Source: Skeletonema tropicum
Taxonomy: Eukaryota; Bacillariophyta; Thalassiosirophyceae; Thalassiosirales; Thalassiosiraceae
Assembly (NCBI GenBank): GCA_037178625.1
Contig: CM074131.1
Span: forward strand, 1,984,001 to 2,048,000
DNA length: 64,000 nt
Reading direction: 5' to 3'
Part shown: piece by piece, positions 1 to 11,132 of the stretch
How the letters are laid out: each line of letters opens with the position of its first letter
How positions within the stretch are numbered: position 1 is the stretch's first letter
Position numbers and translations under genes: made by a program
Notes under the pieces: model-generated
The model's input: only the letters and a program-made list of their open reading frames with translations
Databases searched by the model: none
What the model was told of the DNA's origin: nothing

Positions 1-3000
1 TAGCATCGCTGCTACGGACGCTAGTCGTCTGAGCAGTACAAATGAGCTTGGTACGTATCGCCACCGACTATAAGGGGCCTAGTAGAAGTGACTCATGCCC
101 ATACTGACGGCGATAGATACGATTTGGTGGAATGTGGTGCTGCCGGCCAGTCTACACCGGACCTCTCACATCAGCTCCAAGGTTGTAGCATCGCTTCTAC
201 GGACGCTAGTCGTCTGAGCAGTACAAATGAGCTTGTCTACTATCGTCACCGACTATAAGGGGCCACTAGAAGTGACTCATGCCCATACCTGACGGCGATA
301 GATACGATTTGGTGGAATGTGGTGCTGCCGGCCAGCCTGCACTGGACCTCTCACATCGACTACGACGTTGTAACATCGCTTCTACGGACGCTAGTCGTCT
401 GAGCAGAACTAATGAGCTTGGTTCGTATTACCGCCGACTGTAAAGGGTCGACAGAAGCGGCTCATGCCCATACCGCCGGCGATAGATACGATTTGGTGGA
501 ATGTGGTGCTGCCAGCCAACCTACACTGGACCTCTCACACCGACTACAAGGTTGCAGCATCGCTTCTACGGACGCTAGTCGTCTGAGCAGTACAAATGAG
601 CTTGGTTCGTATTGCCGCCGACTATAAGGGGCCACTAGAAGCGGCTCATGCCCATACCGCGGGCGATAGATACGATTTGGTGGAATGTGGTGCTGCCGGC
701 CAGTCTACACCGGACCTCTCACATCAGCTCCAAGGTTGTAGCATCGCTGCTACGGACGCTAGTCGTCTGAGCAGTACAAATGAGCTTGTCTACTATCGTC
801 ACCGTCTCTAAGGGGCCACTAGAAGTGACTCATGCCCATACCGACGGCGATAGATACGATTTGGTGGAATGTGGTGCTTGCCAGCCAACCTACACTGGAC
901 CTCTCACATCGACTACAAGGTTGTAGCATCGCTGCTACGGACGCTAGTCGTCTGAGCAGTACAAATGAGCTTGTCTACTATCGTCACCGACTATAAGGGG
1001 CCACTAGAAGTGACTCATGCCCATACTGACGGCGATAGATACGATTTGGTGGAATGTGGTGCTGCCGGTCAGCCTGCACTGGACCTCTCACATCAGCTAC
1101 GAGGTTGTAGCATCGCTGCTACGGACGCTAGCTCGTCTGAGCAGTACAAATGAGCTTGTCTACTATCGTCACCGACTACTAAGGGGCCACTAGAAGTGAC
1201 TCATGCCCATACTGACGGCGATAGATACGATTTGGTGGAATGTGGTGCTGCCGGCCAGCCTGCACTGGACCTCTCACATCAGCTACGAGGTTGTAGCATC
1301 GCTTCTACGGACGCTAGTCGTCTGAGCAGTACTAATGAGCTTGGTTCGTATTACCGCCGACTATAAGGGGCCAGTAGAGGACTCATGCCCATACTGACGG
1401 CGATAGATACGATTTGGTGGAATGTGGCGCTTTGGGACAGCCCACACTGGACTTCTCACATCGACTACGAGGTTGTAGCATCGCTTCTACGGACGCTAGT
1501 CGTCTGAGCAGTACAAATGAGCTTGGTTCGTATCGCCACCGACTGTAATGGGTCAACAGAAGCGGCTCATGCCCATACCGCCGGCGATAGATACGATTTG
1601 GTGGAATTGTGGTGCTGCCAGCCAACCTACACTGGACCTCTCACATCGACTACAAGGTTGTAGCATCGCTGCTACGGACGCTAGTCGTCTGAGCAGTACA
1701 AATGAGCTTGGTACGTATCGCCACCGACTATAAGGGGCCTAGTAGAAGTGACTCATGCCCATACTGACGGCGATAGATACGATTTGGTGGAATGTGGTGC
1801 TGCCGGCCAGTCTACACCGGACCTCTCACATCAGCTCCAAGGTTGTAGCATCGCTTCTACGGACGCTAGTCGTCTGAGCAGTACAAATGAGCTTGTCTAC
1901 TATCGTCACCGACTATAAGGGGCCACTAGAAGTGACTCATGCCCATACCGACGGCGATAGATACGATTTGGTGGAATGTGGTGCTGCCGGCCAGCCTGCA
2001 CTGGACCTCTCACATCGACTACGACGTTGTAACATCGCTTCTACGGACGCTAGTCGTCTGAGCAGAACTAATGAGCTTGGTTCGTATTACCGCCGACTGT
2101 AAAGGGTCGACAGAAGCGGCTCATGCCCATACCGCCGGCGATAGATACGATTTGGTGGAATGTGGTGCTGCCAGCCAACCTACACTGGACCTCTCACACC
2201 GACTACAAGGTTGCAGCATCGCTTCTACGGACGCTAGTCGTCTGAGCAGTACAAATGAGCTTGGTTCGTATTGCCGCCGACTATAAGGGGCCACTAGAAG
2301 CGGCTCATGCCCATACCGCGGGCGATAGATACGATTTGGTGGAATGTGGTGCTGCCGGCCAGTCTACACCGGACCTCTCACATCAGCTCCAAGGTTGTAG
2401 CATCGCTGCTACGGACGCTAGTCGTCTGAGCAGTACAAATGAGCTTGTCTACTATCGTCACCGACTCTAAGGGGCCACTAGATGTGACTCATGCCCATAC
2501 TGACGGCGATAGATACGATTTGGTGGAATGTGGCGCTTTGGGACAGCCCACACTGGACTTCTCACATCGACTACGAGGTTGTAACATCGCTTCTACGGAC
2601 GCTAGTCGTCTGAGCAGTACAAATGAGCTTGGTTCGTATCGCCACCGACTATAGGGGCCAATAGAAGTGACGCATGCCCATACTGACGGCGATAGATACG
2701 ATTTGGTGGAATGTGGCGCTTTGGGACAGCCCACACTGGACGTCTCACATCGACTACTAGGTTGTAGCATCGCTTCTACGGACGCTAGTCGTCTGAGCAG
2801 TACAAATGAGCTTGGTACGTATCGCCACCGACTGTAAAGGGTCGACAGAAGCGGCTCATTCCCATACCGCCGGCGATAGATACGATTTGGTGGAATGTGG
2901 TGCTGCCAGCCAACCTACACTGGACCTCTCACACCGACTACAAGGTTGCAGCATCGCTTCTACGGACGCTAGTCGTCTGAGCAGTACAAATGAGCTTGGT

Positions 3001-5062
3001 TCGTATCGCCACCGAATATAAGGGGCCAGTAGAAGTGACTCATGCCCATTCCGCCGGCGATAGATACGATTTGGTGGAATGTGGTGCTGCAGGCCAGACT
3101 ACACTGGACCTCTCACATCAGCTACGAGGTTGTAGCATCGCTTCTACGGACGCTAGTCGTCTGAGCAGTACAAATGAGCTTGGTTCGTATCGCCGCCGAC
3201 TATAAGGGGCCACTAGAAGTGACTCATGCCCATACCGACGGCGATAGATACGATTTGGTGGAATGTGGTGCTGCCGGCCAGCCTGCACTGGACCTCTCAC
3301 ATCGACTACGACGTTGTAACATCGCTTCTACGGACGCTAGTCGTCTGAGCAGAACTAATGAGCTTGGTTCGTATTACCGCCGACTGTAAAGGGTCGACAG
3401 AAGCGGCTCATGCCCATACCGCCGGCGATAGATACGATTTGGTGGAATGTGGTGCTGCCAGCCAACCTACACTGGACCTCTCACACCGACTACAAGGTTG
3501 CAGCATCGCTTCTACGGACGCTAGTCGTCTGAGCAGTACAAATGAGCTTGGTTCGTATTGCCGCCGACTATAAGGGGCCACTAGAAGCGGCTCATGCCCA
3601 TACCGCGGGCGATAGATACGATTTGGTGGAATGTGGTGCTGCCGGCCAGTCTACACCGGACCTCTCACATCAGCTCCAAGGTTGTAGCATCGCTGCTACG
3701 GACGCTAGTCGTCTGAGCAGTACAAATGAGCTTGTCTACTATCGTCACCGACTCTAAGGGGCCACTAGATGTGACTCATGCCCATACTGACGGCGATAGA
3801 TACGATTTGGTGGAATGTGGCGCTTTGGGACAGCCCACACTGGACTTCTCACATCGACTACGAGGTTGTAACATCGCTTCTACGGACGCTAGTCGTCTGA
3901 GCAGTACAAATGAGCTTGGTTCGTATCGCCACCGACTATGGGGCCAATAGAAGTGACGCATGCCCATACTGACGGCGATAGATACGATTTGGTGGAATGT
4001 GGCGCTTTGGGACAGCCCACACTGGACGTCTCACATCGACTACTAGGTTGTAGCATCGCTTCTACGGACGCTAGTCGTCTGAGCAGTACAAATGAGCTTG
4101 GTACGTATCGCCACCGACTGTAAAGGGTCGACAGAAGCGGCTCATTCCCATACCGCCGGCGATAGATACGATTTGGTGGAATGTGGTGCTGCCAGCCAAC
4201 CTACACTGGACCTCTCACACCGACTACAAGGTTGCAGCATCGCTTCTACGGACGCTAGTCGTCTGAGCAGTACAAATGAGCTTGGTTCGTATCGCCACCG
4301 AATATAAGGGGCCAGTAGAAGTGACTCATGCCCATTCCGCCGGCGATAGATACGATTTGGTGGAATGTGGTGCTGCAGGCCAGACTACACTGGACCTCTC
4401 ACATCAGCTACGAGGTTGTAGCATCGCTTCTACGGACGCTAGTCGTCTGAGCAGTACAAATGAGCTTGGTTCGTATCGCCGCCGACTATAAGGGGCCACT
4501 AGAAGCGGCTCATGCCCATACTGACGGCGATAGATACGATTTGGTGGAATGTGGTGCTGCCGGCCAGCTTAAACGGGACTTTTCACATCGACTACGAGGT
4601 TGTAGCATCGCTGCTACGGACGCTAGTCGTCTGAGCAGTACAAATGAGCTTGGTTATTATTCCGCCGACTAGAATGAGCCACTAGAAGCGGCTCATGCCC
4701 ATACTGACGGCGATAGATACGATTTGGTGGAATGTGGCGCTTTGGGACAGCCCACAATGGACCTCTCACATCGGCTACGAGGTTGTAGCATCGCTTCTAC
4801 GGACGCTAGTCGTCTGAGCAGTACAAATGAGCATGTCTAGAATCGCCACCGACTATAATGGGCCACTAGAAGCGGCTCATGCTCATTCTGACGGCGATAG
4901 TTACGAGTTGGTGGAATGTGGTGCTGCCGGCCAGCCTACACTGGACCTCTCACATCAGCTACGAGGTTGTAGCATCGCTTCTACGAAAGACAGACGTATG
5001 AGCAGTACAAATGAGCTTGGTTCGTATCGCCGCCGACTAGATTGTGCCATTAGAAGCGGCTC
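1..5062. repeat. 184-bp tandem satellite array, about 27 units, cut by the window start
   Basis: A 184-bp unit repeats head to tail; the ATGAGC landmark recurs at 42, 227, 412, 596, 780, 965 and so on to 5011 (27 intervals of about 184). Units differ by scattered substitutions and rare 1-bp indels. Blocks of units are duplicated at higher order: the run beginning at 227 recurs from 1887 (offset about 1,660, nine units) and the run at 2071 recurs from 3358 (offset 1,287, seven units), with near identity. Most units carry an open frame of 71 codons that starts in one unit and stops 32 bp inside the next. Because 184 is not a multiple of 3, the frame slips each unit, so no long protein is encoded. 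The last units (4646-5062) are more divergent, as expected at an array edge. Best call: satellite or minisatellite; function unknown. Confidence 0.95.
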
Positions 5063-5446
5063 GTACGTGTTATGTTGACGTTACATCACTATTGCTCATT
5101 GGTCTTTTTCATAGTTCAAGTTTGCATGTCTCTGTGCACGATATTGTTGACGCTGAATGTCATACATAGTCCATTTCACATTTCTTGCTAGGAGTCGATT
5201 GCTGACGTCAATAGAATAATAGTGCTTTTTGCTGAACTGTAACCATTTGGTCAAACCTTCATAAGCTATTATAAATTTTCCCTAGCAGAAAGAAGTTGTA
5301 AGTATTCATCGTGAAACGTACCTGCTTGCGTCCTGTTTTGTCCGGTTTTTGTGTTTCTTCTTTGATTTGCTCTCTTGTACGAAGCAATCTACAATCAGCA
5401 ATCAGCAATCAGCAATAAAGGCCGTGCATCCCGCCAAAATCTTCAC
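5063..5446. other. Non-coding spacer after the satellite
   Basis: AT-rich sequence with no supportable gene. A heptamer (AATCAGC) is repeated three times in tandem at about 5393-5413. Otherwise nothing is seen. Confidence 0.6.
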
Positions 5447-5925
5447 TTTTTGCACCCGGAGCCTTTTTTCAATTTTTTTTTGTTAGTGAAATGCTCTAGC
5501 TTTGGGCCACAATGGCCAAAATTATATTTTGGAGAGTTGCCGAATATGCTTTTCCAGTATCACCATCCTTTTGTCGACCATAATGGGGGTTCTATACATG
5601 TGTTGACTGGCCGATAATTCCAATGCTCCGCTGAGAAATGCATGTGAGAGTCCACTAGCTTTTTGCTGCACAAATTTGGCAGGCCATCAGCCATCAAAGC
5701 TACATAGTACCAAGTTAGAGAGCACCTTCAAATGCATATCTCGACGAAAATATAAGGGTTCACCACCTGCCCCTCAGTATATATACTCACATAATAGTCA
5801 CCTAAAGGATAGTCGGGACAAGCATGTAAACCACTTCCCTGAAACTTAATTTTGGCCACCATGGCCCAAAGCTAGAGCAGTTCACTAACAAAAAAATTGC
5901 GGGAAAGGCTCCGGGTGCAAAAAAT
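5447..5925. mobile_element. Inverted-repeat (foldback/MITE-like) element, about 480 bp
   Basis: The left arm 5447-5532 and the right arm 5848-5925 are imperfect inverted copies over about 75-80 bp; both hold the complementary stretches TTGCACCCGGAGCC, GTTAGTGAA and GCTCTAGCTTTGGGCC. The 315-bp interior has no coding potential. No clear target-site duplication is visible at the arm tips (only ATC is shared), so it may be an old element or a locally generated inverted duplication. It ends about 10 bp before the target duplication of the neighbouring MULE. Confidence 0.7.
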
Positions 5926-6196
5926 CGACCTGCACGCACGCACGGCGAACCGGATTCTCAGGCCCGCGGGCCTGGCTGGGTTTCTGGGCCCGCGAACACG
6001 TTTTCACCAAAGAGGCATGTTTTCATGGGAACTCCGACACTCTAGAGTCACAGAGATCACAAGTCACAAGATAAAAGCAGCCAGATCATTAAGTTAGTAC
6101 AATACTCCTTAGAAGATGGTGACAATAATTGCTCATACGAAACAACTTTAATGTTTTAAGAATTGATACGAATATTCCCCAACCCCTGATGGATGA

Positions 6197-9100
6197 CTAA
6201 ATGGCTTTAGTTTCGCCTTTGATATCTGCTGTTCCTGACTTGAGGAATTGCTTCGTGAAGAGATCATCACGTGGACACGCTCCAATCAGATGGTCAGTTG
6301 AAAGAGGAAAATTCATATGTTCCTTCATCATAACACACTGAGAACAAATGGGTGTGTTTTTGTTCGTCTGGGTTGATTTCTTCGTCGACTTCTTCTTACC
6401 GACACCAGCATTAGCAGATGATGTTGCACTAAGCCTTGAGTTGTTAGTGCCGTCAGCCTTACGGCGCTCAGCCCTGTATGATGCACGGTGTTGTGGAGGA
6501 AGCGGGATGTTGTCTTCGATACTTAAGATCCCGCCAGTACGTTCTTTAATCATGTCCCTTAATTCTTTCTCGACTTGTAGCAAACGTGCATAGCAATGGT
6601 CAAAGGTTTGTTCATCGCCTTTGTTCACGGCAAGTTCTTGAACTTTCTTGGACTGTTCACTCAGTTTCGTGAAGCGAGCTTTATGCGTGCTAGGGGCCTT
6701 TTTGTTTCCCTTACTATAGACATAAAACTTCTCAGGGCACGGTGCACCATGAGAACTGGCAACATTAGACGTTGATTGCTGTGAAGAAGCCGCAACACCA
6801 CACCCTAATACCTGACCAATCGCTTCCAAATCCGAATAATCCTGCCTATTAGTCTTTCTCAATGCTTGCGGCCAGAGTGGATGGAGCTGAACCAAATGGA
6901 ATGGATGGATATTTTGAGGAACGAGCAAGTCTTCCAGTGACACTTGTGACGACGAGACATCCACTAGAGCTGTGACAATGTCCCGACAAAGTCGGAAACA
7001 CGAGAGGTAGTAACCACAGTCACACGTTGGAATTACAAATATTACTCCTCGATGCATGATCTTCTCCTTCAAATCCACATTGAACTGATGCCCAGTACTC
7101 CTGGTAATAATGACCTTAGACTCCGAGCCATCAACCTTTTCACAAGATGTCACAGTTAAAGCAGATAGTTGCAGAGACTGCGACACTTCCTCCTTGTATG
7201 CTGGAGTTACCCGCTCGTTGTTGATCCTGACTTTTGCAAGGGTATCAATTGATTTATGGTTCGTGTCAAGAGCAATGGCATCGATCCTGTCGATGAGAGT
7301 GGGCAATGAGGCATCACTTAGTGCACTCTTCAAAGTACCATGGCCCTTGAGACGGTCATTGTAACCTTCTCCCGTCTGCGTAGTTGTGTGATTATAACTG
7401 AAGCATGCCTGAGTGTGTGCACGGCACAACAGCTCTTTATTCTTTTGGAGGGATTCCAAATACTTCAAAGATGGAGCGTTGCATCCATACTTCAGTTTGA
7501 ACTGCTCGAACTTCTCGTCAAGTTCATCAATAGAGGTACACTTGAAGATCAACGGGTTGATATCAGACATCGCATGTTGCTGATCACTATCTAAACCTGC
7601 AGTAGCTGCAGGGATGCTTGTTCGTTCGTGCTGAGTGCATAGACAGTGGTCTTTGCCGCTTGCTTTGGCGGTTTTGAAGCTGAAGGGTCCGGCGTCGGTG
7701 AACATAGCCCCGGTAACTATTCATTACGACGTGGTTATTAACAGTAACACCATCTACATTATCGTCAAACTGTAATAACACATGGTATTGCGCATAAAAG
7801 ATCAATGAGTCTCACAAATAACCAAAGGAGCAAAGAACGTTGGCAGCAAAATAATACACTCACGTTAAGTTCGTCACACTCTTCCAACAATGATGACAGT
7901 TTGAATGCTTTCAATGCTTTGATGGCATCTTTTGAGTTCTCAGATAAACCAATACTAACACCAAAACAATGCGAGTACCCGCAAGAGTCTGCTGTAATCA
8001 AAGGGACAGATGTTAATCCGTATGAGTTAGTTCCATACGTTCCGTCCATGGTGAAAAAGTATGAACCAAACTGCACTGCCATCTCCCCCATCATTCTGGT
8101 CTGGTATCTCACCCCTTCGAGCACTAGAGTACTTGAAATATCCGGCTCAAATACACCACCATTCTTGATAGTCTGATTCCCATGCTCCAAGCCTATCTTT
8201 CCCAAAGATCTGATCCCTGGCGCTGTTCAGTAGATTTTTCACAAGTACTGAAGTGTAAGTCCTGTTGTTGTTCTTTCCAAACTTGCGCCGCAACCCATCC
8301 TGCACTTGAGGTATGCTGCAATGAACCTGAGCGGCATTACGAATGAATTCAATCTCAGCGAGTTCCAAATCATCTCTCAAGCTGACAATGAAGCAATTGT
8401 CAATCCCCCTGCAAATGTTCTCTACTGAGTGATTGTGCTCAAGACAAAAGTTTGTAGGATACCCTGATGTCCTTTTTTGTATCCAGAATCACGAAGCAGC
8501 TCTCGCTTTTGAAATAAGAGAAGGCGACATAGTATTGACATTTGTGTCCATCCGTCTTGCGTGTACAATAGAACCTCGCCCTCTTGTTGATTGCAACCTC
8601 CTCGTACTTAAACAATACTGATTTAGCATCCCCCCATGGAGCAGTAAACGATTGACCCTTCGTTTTTCTTGCCAAACTAGCAACATTCATACCACCTGCC
8701 AAGAACTTCTGCATAATGCTGTCGTGCATAATTTGAGGGAAGTAGAATTTCCCCCCTGGTACGACATTATCCGGTTGTGGTTCTGGACTTGCAATAGCCG
8801 CAATTGTCTCTTCCATTGTTCTAGAAGGGGGCGCTTTGAGGGTGGCACATCCGGCAGAAAATTTTCCGCATCTACAGTCATTATTTCATTGGCACCGTCT
8901 ACGGTTCCACCATCAACTGGAGCTGTATCATGCATAATGCCACGCATCAAGTCCGCTGGGGAATCATTATTATCATCTTTGCTAATGTCCAAATCCATGT
9001 CAATTGCCGCAACTGGATAAATATTTTTTCCTTCACATGAAGATCCATCGTGCTTCGGTGTTTTACTCCGACGGTGTTGCGGCATAGGGGAGCCATCGGG

Positions 9101-9268
9101 GCAAGGTGTCTTTAGTGAATCCATTGTTGGAGTTGGTGGCTGCAGCTGAGAGAATAGTTCTTTTACCTCCTCTACTCTGGCGGCGTCGACTGCATCATTG
9201 CCATTTGTGGAGGAGAGCCGCAGCGGTGACAAGTATCCATTCTCAATACTACAACATACTACTACCAC
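6197..9268 (-). pseudogene. MULE (Mutator-like) transposase, frame-broken
   Basis: Open segments in order are 9268-8687, 8816-8439, about 8440-8147, 8205-7807 and 7705-6197. The second and third hold a WRKY/GCM1-like zinc finger (Cys pair in a YCTRKTDGHKC context, then EHNHS after a frame change near 8440). The catalytic core shows MDGTYGTN (first Asp, about 8050), FTDAGP (second Asp, about 7700) and TGEGYNDRLKG (acidic residue, about 7365), as in MULE DDE domains. CDCGYYLSC near 7015 resembles a degenerate SWIM finger, and the C-terminus has a CxxC...H...C cluster. A good intron (GTGAGT donor near 7866, acceptor near 7772) separates core segments. Remaining breaks near 8820, 8440 and 7715 look like single-base shifts. 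With 97% identical TIRs the element is young, so the breaks may be recent or sequence errors. Confidence 0.8.
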
Positions 9269-9412
9269 AATAACAACACCAATGCAAAGTCAAAAAATAG
9301 AGTTTTGTTACAACTCAACGGAGTTCCCGTGAAAACATGCCTCTTTGATGAAAACGTGTTCGCGGGCCCAGAAACCCAGCCAGGCCCGCGGGCCTGAGAA
9401 TCCGATTCGCAC

Positions 9413-9698
9413 CACACTACAGGTCTCGGTTATCTCTGCTCAGCGATGGTTGGTTGATGGAATGTTTGTTTGGGATGATGGAGGGGTGGAACAAGTTGAT
9501 TTGTGTAGGTGGTATCTATGATTATGTACTTTAAGGTATGTATGAGCTGAGTACCTTAAAGTACCATAATCGTACATACTAGTACCACACATCACATTCA
9601 AACGCACTCATTTGACATCCGTCCATCCACACTACCATCACTTCTTTAGACCCAATCAACCTTCTGAATGCTATCGTAGATGCGAGACATGTAGTGTG
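9413..9698. mobile_element. MITE-like element, 286 bp, 8-bp TSD, inserted at the MULE tip
   Basis: The terminal inverted repeats are about 17 bp (CACACTACAGGTCTCG at 9413 and its near-complement ending at 9698, one mismatch in the first 16). The element is flanked by the direct repeat ATTCGCAC at 9405-9412 and 9699-9706. Removing the element and one repeat restores an intact MULE end followed directly by its 11-bp target duplication. The interior has no gene but has a large palindrome at 9520-9571. An 8-bp duplication fits hAT-type elements; a 9-bp reading (GATTCGCAC) would fit MULE-type non-autonomous elements. Confidence 0.8.
9520..9571. repeat. Hairpin-forming inverted repeat inside the MITE
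   Basis: The 19-bp arm at 9520-9538 (GATTATGTACTTTAAGGTA) pairs with 9552-9571 with one bulged base, across a 13-nt loop. It probably belongs to the element's own structure. Confidence 0.7.
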
Positions 9699-9810
9699 AT
9701 TCGCACGCACGGCATAGAAGACTGTGCACAAACAACATCATGAATCATGACATCAGTCCTAATTCTCCCCACGCTGGCATGGTAGGTGAAGAGTTATAAG
9801 TAAAGATCGG

Positions 9811-11109
9811 ATGATGATAACAAATATATCAAAACCACAATATCACTTTCCATCACCTCGTTCCTGTGACACGTTTGTCTTTGTGGGGGCGGTAACGTGC
9901 CCAGGCGCAGGGTCATCAGGAACCCTATTTGGTAAGAACTCCGATCGCCCTTCAGAAGAAAACCATGAAGTCATTAGGATCCCTTCATCATACTACGATG
10001 AAGGCAGCTCGGTGGAGTGTACCTTCATAAGCATCCCTCAAGCACGAGAGACACTTGATTGCATACTATCGAAGCCTTGTTGGATGTGGGGTTGCGAGAT
10101 GGGAGCAAATTCATTTGGTGTAGTTGGTGGGAACGAAGCAGTGAACACACTTCTAGCTGACGAGCTTCTTTCATCTGACGGCTCCCCCACGAAACGTCTT
10201 CTGGGGATGGACCTTCTTCGTCTTTCCCTTGAACGTGGTAAATCTTCCAAACATGCGCTTGACACATGCATTGAGCTGCTTGAAGAGTATGGTCAAGGTG
10301 GACCTTGTTGCAAAGAAGATTCAGATTGGACATATGAGAACTCGTTCTTGTTTGCAGATGCGAAAGAGGCATATGTTTTAGAAACAGCAGGAATTTCACA
10401 TTGGGCATGGGAGCGAATAAATGCTGGTGAATACCGCAACATATCAAATGGCATCTCAATACGAAGCAATTGGGGTGCTGTATCAAAAGATATTCAATCA
10501 GTTTGCAAGGAGAATGGGTGGTGGGACGGCAATTCAAAGTTTGACTGGAAACTTGCAGTAGGTGTAGGAGGGAGAGCACACAGCAACCTTGAAGCATGTG
10601 GCAGGGAAGCGGCAGGAAAATTACATCTAGGGACAATAGCAAAGAAGAGCAAAACCTTACAATCACCGCCAAATGCAAGATGGTATGTTGAACAGATGGC
10701 ATTGATACTACTGCGTGACGAGGATAGTGGTATATGCTTCAGAGATTTAATGGGATTTTGCTCTACGGGGTCCCAGATATCTTGGTTGCCAACGTCAAGC
10801 GATGTAGACGATTCCCACTTCTTCACTGCTGCATCTGATCCTATTCTTGCGAAATATAAGCACTTCACATTTGCAGATACAATACGCAGCGAAAGAGATG
10901 ATCATGGTTCAAATGAGCTCTGGAATACCTGGCGAAGTGCAGCACTGCAACGGTTGCATGTGAGGAGTAGCACACTTGAAATGTTGTCATTGATTGAGAA
11001 CGATGCATTGGCAGAATTAGAGATGAAACGAAAGAATACCCAGAACAAATCACTGTCATTCGCAGAAGCGATCAGAAAAGAAATTGATTTACTGAAAAGG
11101 AATGAGTAA
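9811..11109 (+). CDS. Secernin-family (peptidase C69-like) protein
   Basis: 432 aa, one intact exon. The N-terminal block CDTFVFVGAVTCPG followed by GTLFGKNSDRP is the secernin/C69 N-terminal-nucleophile signature; the candidate nucleophile is Cys19, so about 18 residues would have to be removed if the fold is processed autocatalytically. Other family blocks are the CEMGANSFGVVGGNEA segment, the LLGMDLLRLSLERGKS helix and SFLFADAKEAYVLET. Length is close to animal secernins (about 410-425 aa). Animal SCRN1 is linked to exocytosis and SCRN3 carries an N-terminal glyoxylyl group; whether secernins are active peptidases is unsettled, so the substrate here is unknown. It starts about 100 bp beyond the MULE/MITE cluster and converges with the PsbP-like gene, leaving only 23 bp between stop codons. 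Confidence 0.88.
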   Translation: MMITNISKPQYHFPSPRSCDTFVFVGAVTCPGAGSSGTLFGKNSDRPSEENHEVIRIPSSYYDEGSSVECTFISIPQARETLDCILSKPCWMWGCEMGANSFGVVGGNEAVNTLLADELLSSDGSPTKRLLGMDLLRLSLERGKSSKHALDTCIELLEEYGQGGPCCKEDSDWTYENSFLFADAKEAYVLETAGISHWAWERINAGEYRNISNGISIRSNWGAVSKDIQSVCKENGWWDGNSKFDWKLAVGVGGRAHSNLEACGREAAGKLHLGTIAKKSKTLQSPPNARWYVEQMALILLRDEDSGICFRDLMGFCSTGSQISWLPTSSDVDDSHFFTAASDPILAKYKHFTFADTIRSERDDHGSNELWNTWRSAALQRLHVRSSTLEMLSLIENDALAELEMKRKNTQNKSLSFAEAIRKEIDLLKRNE

Positions 11110-11132
11110 CTTCTACTCTAACACTACTATGC

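Larger units (their letters stand above)
5936..9713. mobile_element. MULE-type DNA transposon with 90-bp TIRs and 11-bp target-site duplication
   Basis: The terminal inverted repeats are 5947-6036 and 9319-9408; aligned over 90 bp they differ at only three positions, which points to recent activity. Both arms contain the palindrome GGCCCGCGGGCC. The flanking 11-bp direct repeat GCACGCACGGC lies at 5936-5946 and 9703-9713; the right copy is displaced by a second element (9413-9698) inserted across the TIR/TSD border. The interior codes on the minus strand for a transposase with MULE features. The long TIRs, the 9-11-bp TSD class and the transposase agree on the MULE (Mutator-like) superfamily. 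Confidence 0.88.

Noticed and set aside
1..5062. CRISPR-like array of regular repeats
   Set aside because: The entire 184-bp unit repeats; there are no short repeats with unique spacers, and the genome is eukaryotic.
412..5078. The individual 60-93-aa ORFs of the satellite as genes
   Set aside because: They are a by-product of the repeat unit, occur on both strands, overlap, and resemble no known protein; kept as a finding only.
5375..5617. 80-aa ORF in the inverted-repeat element
   Set aside because: It crosses the repeat arm and has low-complexity content; no protein features.
10025..10702. 225-aa minus-strand ORF opposite the secernin gene
   Set aside because: Cys/Leu/His-rich shadow translation of a well-supported plus-strand gene.
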